From an uncultured Myxococcales bacterium (GTDB taxonomy: Bacteria; Myxococcota; Myxococcia; Myxococcales; Myxococcaceae), in NCBI GenBank assembly GCA_903911905.1, contig CAIWFK010000877.1:1-42610 (forward strand): 42,610 nt of DNA. The letters are read 5' to 3'. Position numbers and translations under genes: made by a program. How positions within the stretch are numbered: position 1 is the stretch's first letter; each line of letters starts with the position of its first letter. Below the pieces are notes generated by a model that was not told the origin of the DNA, made no database searches, and saw only the letters and a program-made list of their open reading frames with translations. Shown piece after piece: positions 8,870-18,044 of the stretch.

Positions 8870-9457
8870 TCACGCGACGTTCGCGTGACGCCCGGTCCAG
8901 CGGCCATCGCGAATCGCCGAATGAATCTCGAACACGCAGGCGTCGGCGCCCTGTTGCAGACACCGGGGCTGCACGATGAGCGAGTCGGTGTGCACCAGGT
9001 GCAGCGCTTCGAGCAAGATGCCTTCCTCGAGCGCACACAGGTGCGGGGTGGTCTTCTCGAGAAAGGCGACGCCGGCGCCGAAGCGCAGCACCTTCCACCC
9101 ACCGATTCCCTCACCGCGGTTGGCGTGGTGGTACCAGCCGTCGATGCCGAAGATGACGTCGCCCGCCGAGGAAATGACCGGCCCCACCCGCTTCTGGTGC
9201 GAGTCGTTGAAGAGCTGACGACCCATCTTCACCAACGACGCGCGCCCCACCCGCGACTGCAGATGCCCCAGCAGGTCGAGCAGCGTGGCGATGGGGTACC
9301 AGCCCTGCGGGTCGAGCGAGAGGAGCGACGAGGCGCGCTCGGCGCCCAGCACCTCGGCCGCGGAGCGCAGGGTCGCGAGCACGGCCAGAATGTCCGAACC
9401 CAGGGTCTCGTGGTTCTGACCGACGTAGCCTCTGGGTCGAGCGGGAGTCGCGGGCAT
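8870..9457 (-). CDS. Small V4R/HNOB-like protein of unknown function
   Basis: 195 residues from ATG 9457, preceded by a purine-rich GGGGGGT; upstream in-frame codons look non-coding. There is no signal peptide or membrane segment, so it is probably cytoplasmic. The C-terminal half runs GWYHHANRGEGIGGWKVL, then a strand-helix-strand region, and ends with PRCLQQGADACVFEIH. That last pattern (Cys, Gly-x-Asp, Cys-x-Phe-Glu-Ile) resembles V4R and heme-NO-binding-type domains and related paralogous families common in myxobacteria. The ligand is unknown. It sits 53 bases after the GH31 gene on the same strand, but no functional tie is evident. The fold assignment is tentative. Confidence 0.65.
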   Translation of the reverse strand: MPATPARPRGYVGQNHETLGSDILAVLATLRSAAEVLGAERASSLLSLDPQGWYPIATLLDLLGHLQSRVGRASLVKMGRQLFNDSHQKRVGPVISSAGDVIFGIDGWYHHANRGEGIGGWKVLRFGAGVAFLEKTTPHLCALEEGILLEALHLVHTDSLIVQPRCLQQGADACVFEIHSAIRDGRWTGRHANVA

Positions 9458-9510
9458 CGGCACCCCCCTTATCGCAGACCACCGCGATTGCCTCGGGCCG
9501 ATTCGCCCCC

Positions 9511-11970
9511 TCAGTCGAGCTCGAGCACTTCCCACCGCACCCGGCGCGCGGCCGGCCCGCTGGTGGACACCTTCACGTCGGCCAACTGCAGCGAGTCCAT
9601 CGCCGTGGTGCTGCCCGCCAGGCGAACCCGCTTCACCGCGCCGCTGGCGTCGGCCAGGCCGCAATGCTCGCAGTCACGGAAGGTGGCGTCGCTGGCAGCG
9701 GTCAGTGAACCGGGGTTGCCCTGGTCGGCCGGCAGGCGCGACACGGTGAGCACCGTGCCGTCGGCCAGGGTGAAGCTCGCCACCCCTCCAGGCCCCACGA
9801 CCGCCACCACGTCGAGCACCTGGGCGCGGGCCATTTCGTCGACCACCCCGGCATCAGGAGACGAGGGTGCCAGGGTCTGGACGTCGGCGTCGAGCAGCGG
9901 CACCAACTGGTTCTCGGCCAGGAACAGCGGCAACCGCTCGAGCGGCGCCGGCACCTGCACCGCGCCCGGGCCCTGGTGCACCGAGCGCTCGGTCCATTCC
10001 ACGAACCGACCAGGTGGCAACCACACCTGGCGCGTGGTGAGCCCGCGACGCACCACCGGCGCGCCGTAGAGCGAGGGGCCCACGAAGAACGAGTCCTCGA
10101 CGGTCCACGCGTCGGCGAGCTGCGGGTAGAAGAGCACCGGGTGCCGGGTGATGGGCGTGCCGTGCGCGTGCGCCTCGAGCGCCAGCGCGCGGAAGTACGG
10201 CGCCAGCCGGGTGTGCAGGCCGGCCGCGCTGCGCCAGATGTCCTGGGTCTGCACGTCGTCCCACAGCCGGGCCTTGGTCTGGTTGCCGCCCAGCGGGTTC
10301 GAGCACGCGTCTTCGTCGTGCATCATGGGCGAGAGCGAACTCATCTCGTACCAGCGCACCAGCATTTCCTTGTCGTGCGGCGCGGTGGTGATGCACTTGT
10401 ACCCGCCGATGTCGGTGCTCCAGTACGGCACGCCCACCAGGCCCAGGTTGAGCCCGCCGCGCAGCATCGCCGGCAGCCCTTCGGTCTGGTCGAAGCTGGC
10501 CTCGGGGTCACCGCCCCAGTCCTCGAGTACCCACTGCTGACTGCCGGTGTAGCCCGAGCGGGTGAAGACGTGCGCGTCGCCGGGCTTCGTGCGCTGCAGC
10601 AGCTCGTACATCGCCTTCGCCGAGAGCACCGGGAAGGCGTTGTGCACCTCGTCACCGCGGCGGCCGTCGTGGAAGGCGCTGCTGTGCGCGACGTATTCGC
10701 CGAAGTCGTGCATCCACCCGTCGTAGCCGAGGTCGAACGAGCGGCTCAGCAGCCCCTGGAACCAGGCCACTGCGTCGGGGTTGGTGAGGTCGACGCTCGA
10801 GACGGTCTGCGGCCCGCCCGACAAGAAGAAGGTGGTGGCCGAGCCGCCATCGGGCGCCTGCTCGAACCAGCCGTGCGCCGCGCCAAAGGCGTAGTCGGGA
10901 GCGCTGTTGGCCGCCGAGGCCGACACGTAGGGGTTGTTGTAGTCCATGGCCTTGTAGCCGTTGGCGTGCAGCAACGCGGTCCACGCCTGGTAGGTCGCCT
11001 CGTCGCCCTTCTGCGAATACGAGGGCAGCGAGTGCATGGCGTCGTCGACGGTGGTGATGGGCAAGAGCCGCTGCCGCATCAGCGCCCACTCGGGCTGGCC
11101 CTCGACGATGGCGCCGCGGTTGATGCGCCGGCGCGGGCCGTACGCCCAGGGCGCGGGAACGGGAGGCCGGCCGGTGAGCGCGGTGTAGTCGTCGATGGCC
11201 TCGAGCGGGCGGTCGCGCACGAAGAGCACCAGGGCCAGCACGGTGTCGTCGACCGCGACCCGCAGCTCGTTCGGGGCGTCGGCGTCGCTGCCGAAGTGCA
11301 CCTCGCTGCGACGGGTGACGTCGACCAGCGTCGAGACCCCGCGGGTGGAATGGAAGAACGGCACGGGGAAGTACGTCATCGACGGCCCGTTCGGGTACGG
11401 GTTGGCCGGCCCTGCGTCGACGGTTTCTCCGCCACCCAGGCCACCTTCCTCGGGCCACGAGTAGAGCATCAGCCCGCGATGGTCGACGCTGGCGGTGCGC
11501 TGACCCATGCCGAAGAAGTGGTCGCCCGCCGCCAACGCAAAGGCGAGCGCGGTCTTGTTGAAGTGCTTGTCGTCGAGCTGGTGGCGGTAGCGCACGGTGG
11601 TGCCGTCGACCGAGATGACGACGGTGACGGGGCTGGTGGCGGTGGCGAAGGTGACGGTCGCCGAGCTGGCGTCGGCGCCGACCAACTGGCCGTCGGTCAC
11701 GGTGGTCCACGGCCGCTCGTGCGAACGGTACCCGTCCCACCCCGGCACCAACTGGGTCTCGTAGGTGTGCTCGTCGAAGGTGAAGCGCGGGCCGCCCTGG
11801 GTGTCCAGGCGATGGGTGCCGTCGGCGGAGACGATGGAGACCGCGAAGGGGCTGGCCACCACGTGCACCGAGAAGCCCGAACCCTGCAGGGTGGCCTCGG
11901 TCGGCGCCACCGGCTTCTTCGGGCAGCCGGTGAGCAGCAGCAACGACAGCAGGAACGGGGTGGCGCGCAT
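9511..11970 (-). CDS. Glycoside hydrolase family 31 lipoprotein
   Basis: 819 residues. The signal MRATPFLLSLLLLTGC ends at lipobox LLTGC (Cys16), so the enzyme is probably anchored to an envelope membrane facing out of the cytoplasm. An N-terminal beta-sandwich is followed by the GH31 barrel. The nucleophile is Asp422 in DGWMHDFGEYV, and the acid/base candidate is Asp488 in EDWGGDPEASFDQTEGL, followed by the family's YWSTDIGGY. The DFGE form of the nucleophile motif resembles the sulfoquinovosidase (YihQ) branch more than the DMNE form of classical alpha-glucosidases. I cannot confirm the sugar from motifs alone. C-terminal beta domains fill residues 650-819, with a Cys pair in DCEHCG. No sugar transporter adjoins it. 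Confidence 0.92.
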   Translation of the reverse strand: MRATPFLLSLLLLTGCPKKPVAPTEATLQGSGFSVHVVASPFAVSIVSADGTHRLDTQGGPRFTFDEHTYETQLVPGWDGYRSHERPWTTVTDGQLVGADASSATVTFATATSPVTVVISVDGTTVRYRHQLDDKHFNKTALAFALAAGDHFFGMGQRTASVDHRGLMLYSWPEEGGLGGGETVDAGPANPYPNGPSMTYFPVPFFHSTRGVSTLVDVTRRSEVHFGSDADAPNELRVAVDDTVLALVLFVRDRPLEAIDDYTALTGRPPVPAPWAYGPRRRINRGAIVEGQPEWALMRQRLLPITTVDDAMHSLPSYSQKGDEATYQAWTALLHANGYKAMDYNNPYVSASAANSAPDYAFGAAHGWFEQAPDGGSATTFFLSGGPQTVSSVDLTNPDAVAWFQGLLSRSFDLGYDGWMHDFGEYVAHSSAFHDGRRGDEVHNAFPVLSAKAMYELLQRTKPGDAHVFTRSGYTGSQQWVLEDWGGDPEASFDQTEGLPAMLRGGLNLGLVGVPYWSTDIGGYKCITTAPHDKEMLVRWYEMSSLSPMMHDEDACSNPLGGNQTKARLWDDVQTQDIWRSAAGLHTRLAPYFRALALEAHAHGTPITRHPVLFYPQLADAWTVEDSFFVGPSLYGAPVVRRGLTTRQVWLPPGRFVEWTERSVHQGPGAVQVPAPLERLPLFLAENQLVPLLDADVQTLAPSSPDAGVVDEMARAQVLDVVAVVGPGGVASFTLADGTVLTVSRLPADQGNPGSLTAASDATFRDCEHCGLADASGAVKRVRLAGSTTAMDSLQLADVKVSTSGPAARRVRWEVLELD

Positions 11971-11995
11971 GGAGAAGGCGCACCCTACACAAGGT

Positions 11996-13618
11996 TCAGG
12001 TGGGCTCCACGCCCGTCACCACCACCAGCCCGGTGAGGTCGGCGCCCGGTTGGTCGGCCAGCAGCGCGCGGGCCAGCAGGTCGAGGGCGTTGGGGGTCTT
12101 TCGGGTCTTCCAGTGGTCGCAGAAGGCCTCGTACAGCCGCGAGGCGCGCCCGCCGTTCCACTCGTTGGCCAGCGATTCGGCGGTGGCGTGCTCGCCCTCG
12201 TAGCTGGCACCGCCGGGAAAGAAGAGCCGGCTGCCGGCGTGCACGGTGGCCTCTCCGCCCGAATCGAACTGCTGCTGCGAGTCGCCCTTGAGGCCGCGCG
12301 GCCCCAGCGCGAGGGCGTGCTTCCACCCGTGGTCGAAGTACTTCACGCGCTGGTGGCGGTCGAAGAGCTGAATGACGTGCAGCCGCGCGCCCGCCAGGCC
12401 CAGCGCCGACGACGCTTCCCGCCCGGCCTGGCGCGGGTTCTCGTTGTCGCCGTGGTCGCGTCGGTCGAGCACCTTCGAAATCGCCGCGCAGACGGCGTCG
12501 AGAGCGGCGGGCGGCAGCGACGAGCCTGCGGGCGCCGAGAGCAACACGAAGGCGTGGCGGTCGTCGTGCAACGGCAGCAGCCGGTGCTGGTCGCCGGTGC
12601 GCACCAGGGCCGAGAGTTCGAACCTGCGGGTGCGGTGGGTCGTCACCGAAAAACCGTCGGGCAGGGCGCTGGCCCGGGGCGGCAGAATCGCGCGCACCGC
12701 CGCCACCTGCACGGGCCCCACTGGCGGCCCCACGTTCTTGCGGCGGTGCTGGGTCTGGTACCCGTCCCAGAAGGCGTTCTTGGCCAGGGTCACCACCCGC
12801 AGCGGCGCTTCGCCCAGGTGCGCGTTGAGCGTGTCGAGCAGGGCGCGGGTGCCTTCGCCGGAGCCCGTGCCGCCGCGATGCAGGTAGCCCGCCGAAGCGA
12901 AGACCACCAGGTCGTCGGCCGCCAGCCGCAGGGGTTCGCCATTCGAGAAATGGTCGGCCGCTTCGCGCAGCATCTTGCGCTCGAGCGCGTCGTGGCGCTG
13001 GGCGGGCACGATGGCGCGGCCCTGCTCCGAGCTGGCCCAGACCAGCGAATCGCGGCAGCCCGCCAGGTACGGCACCACCCGCATGCGGCGAGGCTCGAAG
13101 AGCAACACCGCGCACTCGAGCCGCCAGTCGAAGCGGCTGCGACAGAGCGTGTCGAGCGCCACGTTGGCGGCCAGCCCCGGGTCGAGGTCCTCGGTCAGCG
13201 ACTGGCGCAGCGCCGCGAAGGCCGGGTCCAGCGGCACGTCGGCGCGGGCCTTTCCCCGCTCGTCGACCACCCGCAGCCAGACCATGGCGAAGCGGGCCTC
13301 GGGCAGTTCGAAGCAGGCGAAGACCTGGGGCGGCGCCTCGACGGGTTGCTCGAGGAACGAGAGCTCGAACCGCGGCGCTTCCCAGGTCGAGAGCGTGACG
13401 TCGGGCTCGGGGTACGGAGGTCGCTCGGCCGGCTCGCCGTCGCCCGGCGGAACCTGCCGGTGGCCCGAGACGCGGGCACCGTCGATGACCAGCGAGGCCG
13501 CGCACCAGGTGCAGGTGACGCGCGCCGCGTGTTCAGGCACGTCGATGGGAGCGCCGCAGCTCGGACAGTGGAAGGCCTGGAGCCGCACCCGGGGCATCAT
13601 AGTGGTCGGCTGATCCAT
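11996..13618 (-). CDS. Zinc-ribbon protein with SpoIIE/PP2C-like segment
   Basis: About 540 residues. The ATG at 13618 is used; a GTG at 13621 and a double ATG at 13600/13597 are alternatives. A zinc ribbon near the N-terminus has FHCPSCGAPIDV paired with VTCTWCAASL, a CxxC-x18-CxxC arrangement. The middle contains DDLVVFASAGYLHRGGTG, GEGTRALLDTLNAHLGE and NAFWDGY. These recall the end of SpoIIE-type PP2C phosphatases (GDxVVFxSDG...), but the metal-binding Asp of that motif is Ala here. There is no signal peptide, so the protein is cytoplasmic. The function is unknown; a degenerate phosphatase or a regulatory scaffold is possible. It ends 25 bases before the GH31 start and diverges from the cytochrome gene. 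Confidence 0.75.
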   Translation of the reverse strand: MDQPTTMMPRVRLQAFHCPSCGAPIDVPEHAARVTCTWCAASLVIDGARVSGHRQVPPGDGEPAERPPYPEPDVTLSTWEAPRFELSFLEQPVEAPPQVFACFELPEARFAMVWLRVVDERGKARADVPLDPAFAALRQSLTEDLDPGLAANVALDTLCRSRFDWRLECAVLLFEPRRMRVVPYLAGCRDSLVWASSEQGRAIVPAQRHDALERKMLREAADHFSNGEPLRLAADDLVVFASAGYLHRGGTGSGEGTRALLDTLNAHLGEAPLRVVTLAKNAFWDGYQTQHRRKNVGPPVGPVQVAAVRAILPPRASALPDGFSVTTHRTRRFELSALVRTGDQHRLLPLHDDRHAFVLLSAPAGSSLPPAALDAVCAAISKVLDRRDHGDNENPRQAGREASSALGLAGARLHVIQLFDRHQRVKYFDHGWKHALALGPRGLKGDSQQQFDSGGEATVHAGSRLFFPGGASYEGEHATAESLANEWNGGRASRLYEAFCDHWKTRKTPNALDLLARALLADQPGADLTGLVVVTGVEPT

Positions 13619-13855
13619 CACGAAGGGTTGGATCAGGTGGTTGCAGGCCGAACTGGCTCCCTCGACATGACACTCTTGTTACCAACGCAACCCCCCGGAA
13701 CTGCGCAAAACGCTCGCGGCCCCCTGACTCGGCGCGAAATGTGCGTCCCGGCTCGCTGACGCGCCCAGACAAATCGCGGGAATAGAGGCGCACGCCTTCT
13801 TGCACTGGGACCGGGCGGGAAAAGTCGCAGTCCAGCCGATCACAGGGGAAAGCAC
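13619..13855. promoter_or_regulatory. Divergent intergenic region before decaheme cytochrome
   Basis: These 237 bases separate two divergent genes and must hold both promoters. The only clear signal is the ribosome site AGGGGAAAGC directly before the cytochrome ATG. I found no convincing sigma-70 or sigma-54 boxes and no strong palindrome. Confidence 0.45.
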
Positions 13856-16693
13856 ATGAAACTCAGAACCATCATCATTGGGTGCCTCGCGCTGGCGGGC
13901 TGCGGCGGCGGCACGGCGGCGAAGAATTGTACGGTCACCGACAACGGAAACGGGTCGGCGACCATCACCTGCCCTGACGGGTCGACCACCACCGTCACCA
14001 GCGGCAAGGACGGCACGAATGGCCAGAACGGCATGAACGGCCAGAACGGCCAGAACGGCCAGAACGGCGCCAACGGCGACGCGGGCGCCAACGGCGTCAA
14101 CGGCACCTCGTGCACCGTCACCACCGATGCCGATGCCGGCACCAAGACCGTCAGTTGCACCGACGGCACCTCGGTCACCCTGCACGACGGCACCAACGGA
14201 GAGAACGCCAACGACATTCTCGACTTCCAGTTGCTGACCAACCTCGACCTGCAGCAGAACGACTTCACCGTCACCGTGCAGAGCGTCTCGAAGGACCCCA
14301 GGCCGGTGGTGAACTTCACCGTGCGCAACCTCAAGGGCTCGGCGATGAAGAACATTCCGGTGGCGAACTTCGCCGGCATCGCGCTGCTGCAACTGGTGCC
14401 GGGCGACACCACGCCCGACGCGGGCAACGGCCTGGGCCTCGACACCTGGGTCTCGCACATCACCAACTGCGCGACCTGCACGGCGAGCACCGAGACCGCG
14501 ACCGCGACCAACCTGGTCGACCACGGCGACGGCACCTACACCTACACGTTCCTCAAGGACGTGGTGAACCCCACTGCCTATGACGGCGGCCTGGCCATCG
14601 CGGGCGTGGCCTTCGACCCCAACGCCGTGCACCGCTTCGCGATGCGCTTCGCCCGCTCGGACAACATGTTCCGGCCGGTCGACGTGACCTTCGACTTCAT
14701 TCCCGCCACCGGCGCGAACGTCGACGGCCAGAACGACAAGGTGAACGTGTCGAACTGCCTGACGTGCCACAACCAGTGGCGCGCCAGCGCCCTGAACGTC
14801 GGCGGCACCACGCCCTTCCACGGCGGCCAGCGCTACGACACCCGCTACTGCGTGGTCTGCCACAACGACCAGCGCAAGTATTCGGGCAACAAGATCACCG
14901 GCAACGCCATCATCGCCGAGCCCAGCATCGACGCCTTCGGGGTGATGACGCCGCCAACCGGCCAGACCACGGTCCAGGTGCTCCGCGGTGAAGCGGTCAT
15001 CAACCTGCCGGTCTTCGCCCACAAGATTCACAACGGCGACAAGCTCAGCCTCACGGGCCCCTACGCGGGCCTGGGCACGAACATCAACTCGTTCGCCTTC
15101 CCGCAGGACGTGCGCAACTGCAACAAGTGCCACAGCTCGGCGGCCAAGGCCGACAACTGGAAGAACAGGCCCAACCGCCGCGCCTGCGGGGCGTGCCACG
15201 ACAATGTCGACTTCGTCACCGGCACCAACCACGGCCCGATGGCCATCGCCGCGCCCAACGACAACACCTGCACGCTGTGCCACACGCCCGACGTCATCAC
15301 CACCGAGCACCTGGCGATCGCGCCTCCCGACCCGAACAACTCGCTGCAGACCCCGGCCGCGGCCGGCGGCACCCCGAACACCAACGCCTCGTGGCTGGGG
15401 AACATTCTGGCCCCGCCTCCCGGTGGCCGCGTGTTCAGCTACGACATCAGCAGCGTCACCACCACCGACGCCGGCGCAGGCTACCTGTTCCCGGTCGTGA
15501 AGTTCCGCTTCGTCGAGAACGACGCCGGCGTGGTCTTCAACGTGGCTGACGGCGGCAACCAACTGCTCGACGGCTTCGTGGGCAGCCCCAGCGTGTACTG
15601 CGTCTACACCGTGCCCCAGGACGGCCTGGCCACCCCCGCCGACTTCAACGCCTCGGCGAGCGTGTACCTGCGCACCATCTGGAACGGCTCGCCCACCGGC
15701 ACCCTCGTAGGCCCCGACACCAACGGCTACTACACGGCGACCGTGATGAGCGGCAAGGTGCCCACCACTGGCACGATGCTGACCTGCGGCCTGGGCTACA
15801 CGTATTCCATCAGCGGCACCCCGCCGCTGGTGCAGACCAACCTGCCCAAGTACCCGTACGACGGCGGCGTGGGCGGGCTGTCGTTGCCCGCGAAGAACGT
15901 GTGGAAGGTGGCGACCGGCTTCACCGGGCGGCGTGGCGCGACGGCGTCGACCTCGACCAACGGGCAGATCGTCACCGCGGCCAAGTGCAACAGTTGCCAC
16001 AACGAGCTGGGCATCTCGCCCAGCTACCACTCGGGCCAGCGCAACGACTCGGCGACCTGCGCCTTCTGCCACAACCCCAACCGCACCTCGAGCGGGTGGA
16101 CGGCCGGCAGCGGCAGCTTCATTCACGCCATTCACGCCGCGAACATTCGCCAGGTGCCGTACAACTGGCACGCGGTGGGCGCGACCATCGACGAGCCCAC
16201 GGTCACCGGCTTCTTCGACGTCGAATACCCCGGTCGCCTGAACTACTGCGAGACCTGCCACAACCCGGGCATGTATGACTTCAGCAACGCCTGGTACACC
16301 GACGCCAACCTGGCGAACCGCATGCAGCAGACGGTCGCCACCGGCACCTACGACGCGGTGACCCTCGCGGCGGACGGTGGGCAGACGGCAGCGGCCATCT
16401 CGATCAGCCCCTACGTGGTCGCCGACGGTGGCTACAACTACGGCGCGGGCTTCTCGTACAACGCGAGCACCCAGGCCACGGTGCAGGCGGCCTCGAGCAC
16501 GCTGGTCATCTCGCCCATCGCCAACAACTGCTTCGGGTGCCACGACACCTCGATGGCGCGGGCCCACATGGTCAACAACGGCGCGACCATCTACGACACG
16601 CGCGCCAACGCCGCGCTCAACGTCGAGCAGTGCATGATCTGCCACGGTCCGGGCAGCGTCGCCGCCATCAAGGACGTGCACTACAACCAGTAG
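13856..16693 (+). CDS. OmcA/MtrC-type decaheme c-type cytochrome lipoprotein
   Basis: 945 residues with exactly ten CxxCH heme sites, at about residues 301, 332, 422, 444, 472, 711, 735, 798, 892 and 926. They form two pentaheme groups split by a heme-free beta region (480-700), the arrangement of OmcA/MtrC surface cytochromes that pass electrons to extracellular acceptors. The signal MKLRTIIIGCLALAGC gives lipid-anchored Cys16. Residues 50-83 form eleven Gly-x-y triplets rich in Asn (GQNGMNGQNGQNG), a collagen-like stalk not usual for this family. Further extracytoplasmic Cys residues (CTVTD, CATC) may form disulfides. It is monocistronic; no MtrA- or MtrB-like porin partner is in the window. 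A role in extracellular electron transfer is inferred from family resemblance. Confidence 0.93.
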   Translation: MKLRTIIIGCLALAGCGGGTAAKNCTVTDNGNGSATITCPDGSTTTVTSGKDGTNGQNGMNGQNGQNGQNGANGDAGANGVNGTSCTVTTDADAGTKTVSCTDGTSVTLHDGTNGENANDILDFQLLTNLDLQQNDFTVTVQSVSKDPRPVVNFTVRNLKGSAMKNIPVANFAGIALLQLVPGDTTPDAGNGLGLDTWVSHITNCATCTASTETATATNLVDHGDGTYTYTFLKDVVNPTAYDGGLAIAGVAFDPNAVHRFAMRFARSDNMFRPVDVTFDFIPATGANVDGQNDKVNVSNCLTCHNQWRASALNVGGTTPFHGGQRYDTRYCVVCHNDQRKYSGNKITGNAIIAEPSIDAFGVMTPPTGQTTVQVLRGEAVINLPVFAHKIHNGDKLSLTGPYAGLGTNINSFAFPQDVRNCNKCHSSAAKADNWKNRPNRRACGACHDNVDFVTGTNHGPMAIAAPNDNTCTLCHTPDVITTEHLAIAPPDPNNSLQTPAAAGGTPNTNASWLGNILAPPPGGRVFSYDISSVTTTDAGAGYLFPVVKFRFVENDAGVVFNVADGGNQLLDGFVGSPSVYCVYTVPQDGLATPADFNASASVYLRTIWNGSPTGTLVGPDTNGYYTATVMSGKVPTTGTMLTCGLGYTYSISGTPPLVQTNLPKYPYDGGVGGLSLPAKNVWKVATGFTGRRGATASTSTNGQIVTAAKCNSCHNELGISPSYHSGQRNDSATCAFCHNPNRTSSGWTAGSGSFIHAIHAANIRQVPYNWHAVGATIDEPTVTGFFDVEYPGRLNYCETCHNPGMYDFSNAWYTDANLANRMQQTVATGTYDAVTLAADGGQTAAAISISPYVVADGGYNYGAGFSYNASTQATVQAASSTLVISPIANNCFGCHDTSMARAHMVNNGATIYDTRANAALNVEQCMICHGPGSVAAIKDVHYNQ
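14003..14105 (+). repeat. Collagen-like Gly-x-Asn coding repeat
   Basis: Near-identical 9-bp units (GGCCAGAAC and variants) encode eleven Gly-x-y triplets, most with Asn at the third position. The repetition at DNA level suggests recent expansion and possible length variation. Confidence 0.9.
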
Positions 16694-16717
16694 GTCCCCC
16701 CGCTGGTTGAAGTGACT

Positions 16718-16755
16718 GATGCCGGGAGTGCGAGTGGTCTTCGGCTCCCGGCATC
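16718..16755. terminator. Hairpin between convergent cytochrome and aminotransferase genes
   Basis: A perfect 11-bp inverted repeat, GATGCCGGGAG (16718-16728) and CTCCCGGCATC (16745-16755), flanks a 16-base loop, 25 bases after the cytochrome stop and 20 bases before the end of the convergent aminotransferase gene. There is no T-tract on either side, so it may be a bidirectional stem-only terminator or an RNA-stabilising 3' structure. Confidence 0.7.
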
Positions 16756-16775
16756 GTCGTGTCGGGAAGGTTCGC

Positions 16776-18044
16776 TCAGCGCGGGCCGAGCCGGCCGGTC
16801 ACCAGCGCCTCGAGCCGACCGAGCGCGGTCTCGAGCGTGGCCATCGAGGGCCCGAAGCTGAAGCGCACGTACTGGCGGAACCGCGAGGCCCGCGAGCTGC
16901 GGCGCTTGCCGGGGTTCACGTCGAAGAATTCCCCGGGCACCACGATGACCTTCTTCTCGAGCGCGGCGCGAAAGAAGACCATGCCGTCGTTGAGCGGCGC
17001 GGGCAGGTGCGCCACGTTGCCCCAGACGTAGAAGGTGCCGTCGGGCGCGCGGTCGACCCGCACGCCCAGCCGCTGCAGCCCCGAGAGCAAGCGATCGCGC
17101 TTGTCGCGGAAGGCGCGGTGAATGGCGGTGGTCTCGGCGACCACGTGGCCTTCTTCCAGCAGGGCCACCGCCGCGCGCTGCGTGGGTCGATTGCCGCCGC
17201 CGTCGAGGAAGCTGCCGGCGCTGGCAACCGCGTCGATGACCGAGCGCGGCCCCACGGTCCAGGTGATGCGGAAGCCCGGGTAGCGCCAGTTCTTGGTCAG
17301 CCCGTCGAAGATGACGATGGGGTCGCGGTTCACGTCTTCCACGCAGCGCGCGGCGCTCTCGACCGGCAGCGTGCCCGGCGGCGTGTTCCACAGGTAGTGC
17401 GAATAGAACTCGTCGACCAGCAGCGTGCACTCGAGCTCGCGGCAGACCGCCACCCACTTCTCGAGCTCCTCGCCCTGCACCACCTTGCCGGTGGGGTTGC
17501 AGGGGTTCGAGAGCAGCAGCGCCGACAGGCCCCGACCCAGAATCTCGCGGCGCAGGTCGTCGGCGGTGAAGGCGTAGCCCCGCTCGCCCTCGAGCAGAAT
17601 GGGAATGGGCGTGAAGGCCTTGAAGATGTCGAGCAGCTCTTCGTACGCGGTGTAGTCGGGCAGGAAGTGACCCAGGTTCACCTGGCCCAGCGCGGCAGTG
17701 GCGCGGGTGAGCGCGGCGCGACCACCGCCGCTGACCGCCACGTTTTCCCACGTGTACTGCGACTTCTTTCCGCGGCGGTAGAGCCGGTTGTAGAGCTCGG
17801 CGATGGCGACCCGCAGCTCCATCAGGCCGGCGACCGGGGCGTACTCGAGGTCGTCAGGCGCGATGGCCACCTGCCCCACCCGCGCGGGCGCGCCGTCCAG
17901 CGGCCCGGTCTCGGGCTGGCCCTGGCCCAGGTTGCACCAGCCGGGGTCCGTCGGGCTGAAGCCCAGGCGGGTCGCTTCGGTGGTGACGTAGATGACGCCG
18001 GTGCGCGGCACCTGGCGAAAGGCGTTGATGTGCTCGTCGGACAC
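16776..18044 (-). CDS. Class I/II PLP-dependent aminotransferase
   Basis: 422 residues from a GTG at 18044, chosen because GGGAG lies 8 bases upstream and the in-frame extension beyond looks non-coding. Fold-type I markers are in order: SNPCNPTG (Asn183 region), DEFYSHY (Asp211, Tyr214), the PLP-binding Lys251 in FDGLTKNWRYPGFRITW, and the distal Arg region RQYVRFSFG that binds the substrate carboxylate. It should transfer an amino group between an amino acid and a 2-oxo acid in the cytoplasm. The specific substrate is not predictable. No biosynthetic neighbours help. Two strong palindromes lie in the 284 bases upstream. Confidence 0.9.
   Translation of the reverse strand: MSDEHINAFRQVPRTGVIYVTTEATRLGFSPTDPGWCNLGQGQPETGPLDGAPARVGQVAIAPDDLEYAPVAGLMELRVAIAELYNRLYRRGKKSQYTWENVAVSGGGRAALTRATAALGQVNLGHFLPDYTAYEELLDIFKAFTPIPILLEGERGYAFTADDLRREILGRGLSALLLSNPCNPTGKVVQGEELEKWVAVCRELECTLLVDEFYSHYLWNTPPGTLPVESAARCVEDVNRDPIVIFDGLTKNWRYPGFRITWTVGPRSVIDAVASAGSFLDGGGNRPTQRAAVALLEEGHVVAETTAIHRAFRDKRDRLLSGLQRLGVRVDRAPDGTFYVWGNVAHLPAPLNDGMVFFRAALEKKVIVVPGEFFDVNPGKRRSSRASRFRQYVRFSFGPSMATLETALGRLEALVTGRLGPR

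Noticed and set aside
13670-13690. TGACACTCTTGTTA considered as a sigma-54 promoter
   Set aside because: The spacing between the GG/GA and GC/GT elements is too short for a -24/-12 promoter.
14003-14105. 9-bp repeats considered as a CRISPR or origin iteron
   Set aside because: They are in-frame Gly-x-Asn codons within the cytochrome gene and have no spacers or AT-rich unwinding region.
13679-16681. 1000-codon open frame antisense to the decaheme cytochrome
   Set aside because: Its Val/Gly/Arg/His-rich product is what a GC-rich shadow strand gives, while the plus frame has ten CxxCH sites, a lipobox and a ribosome site.
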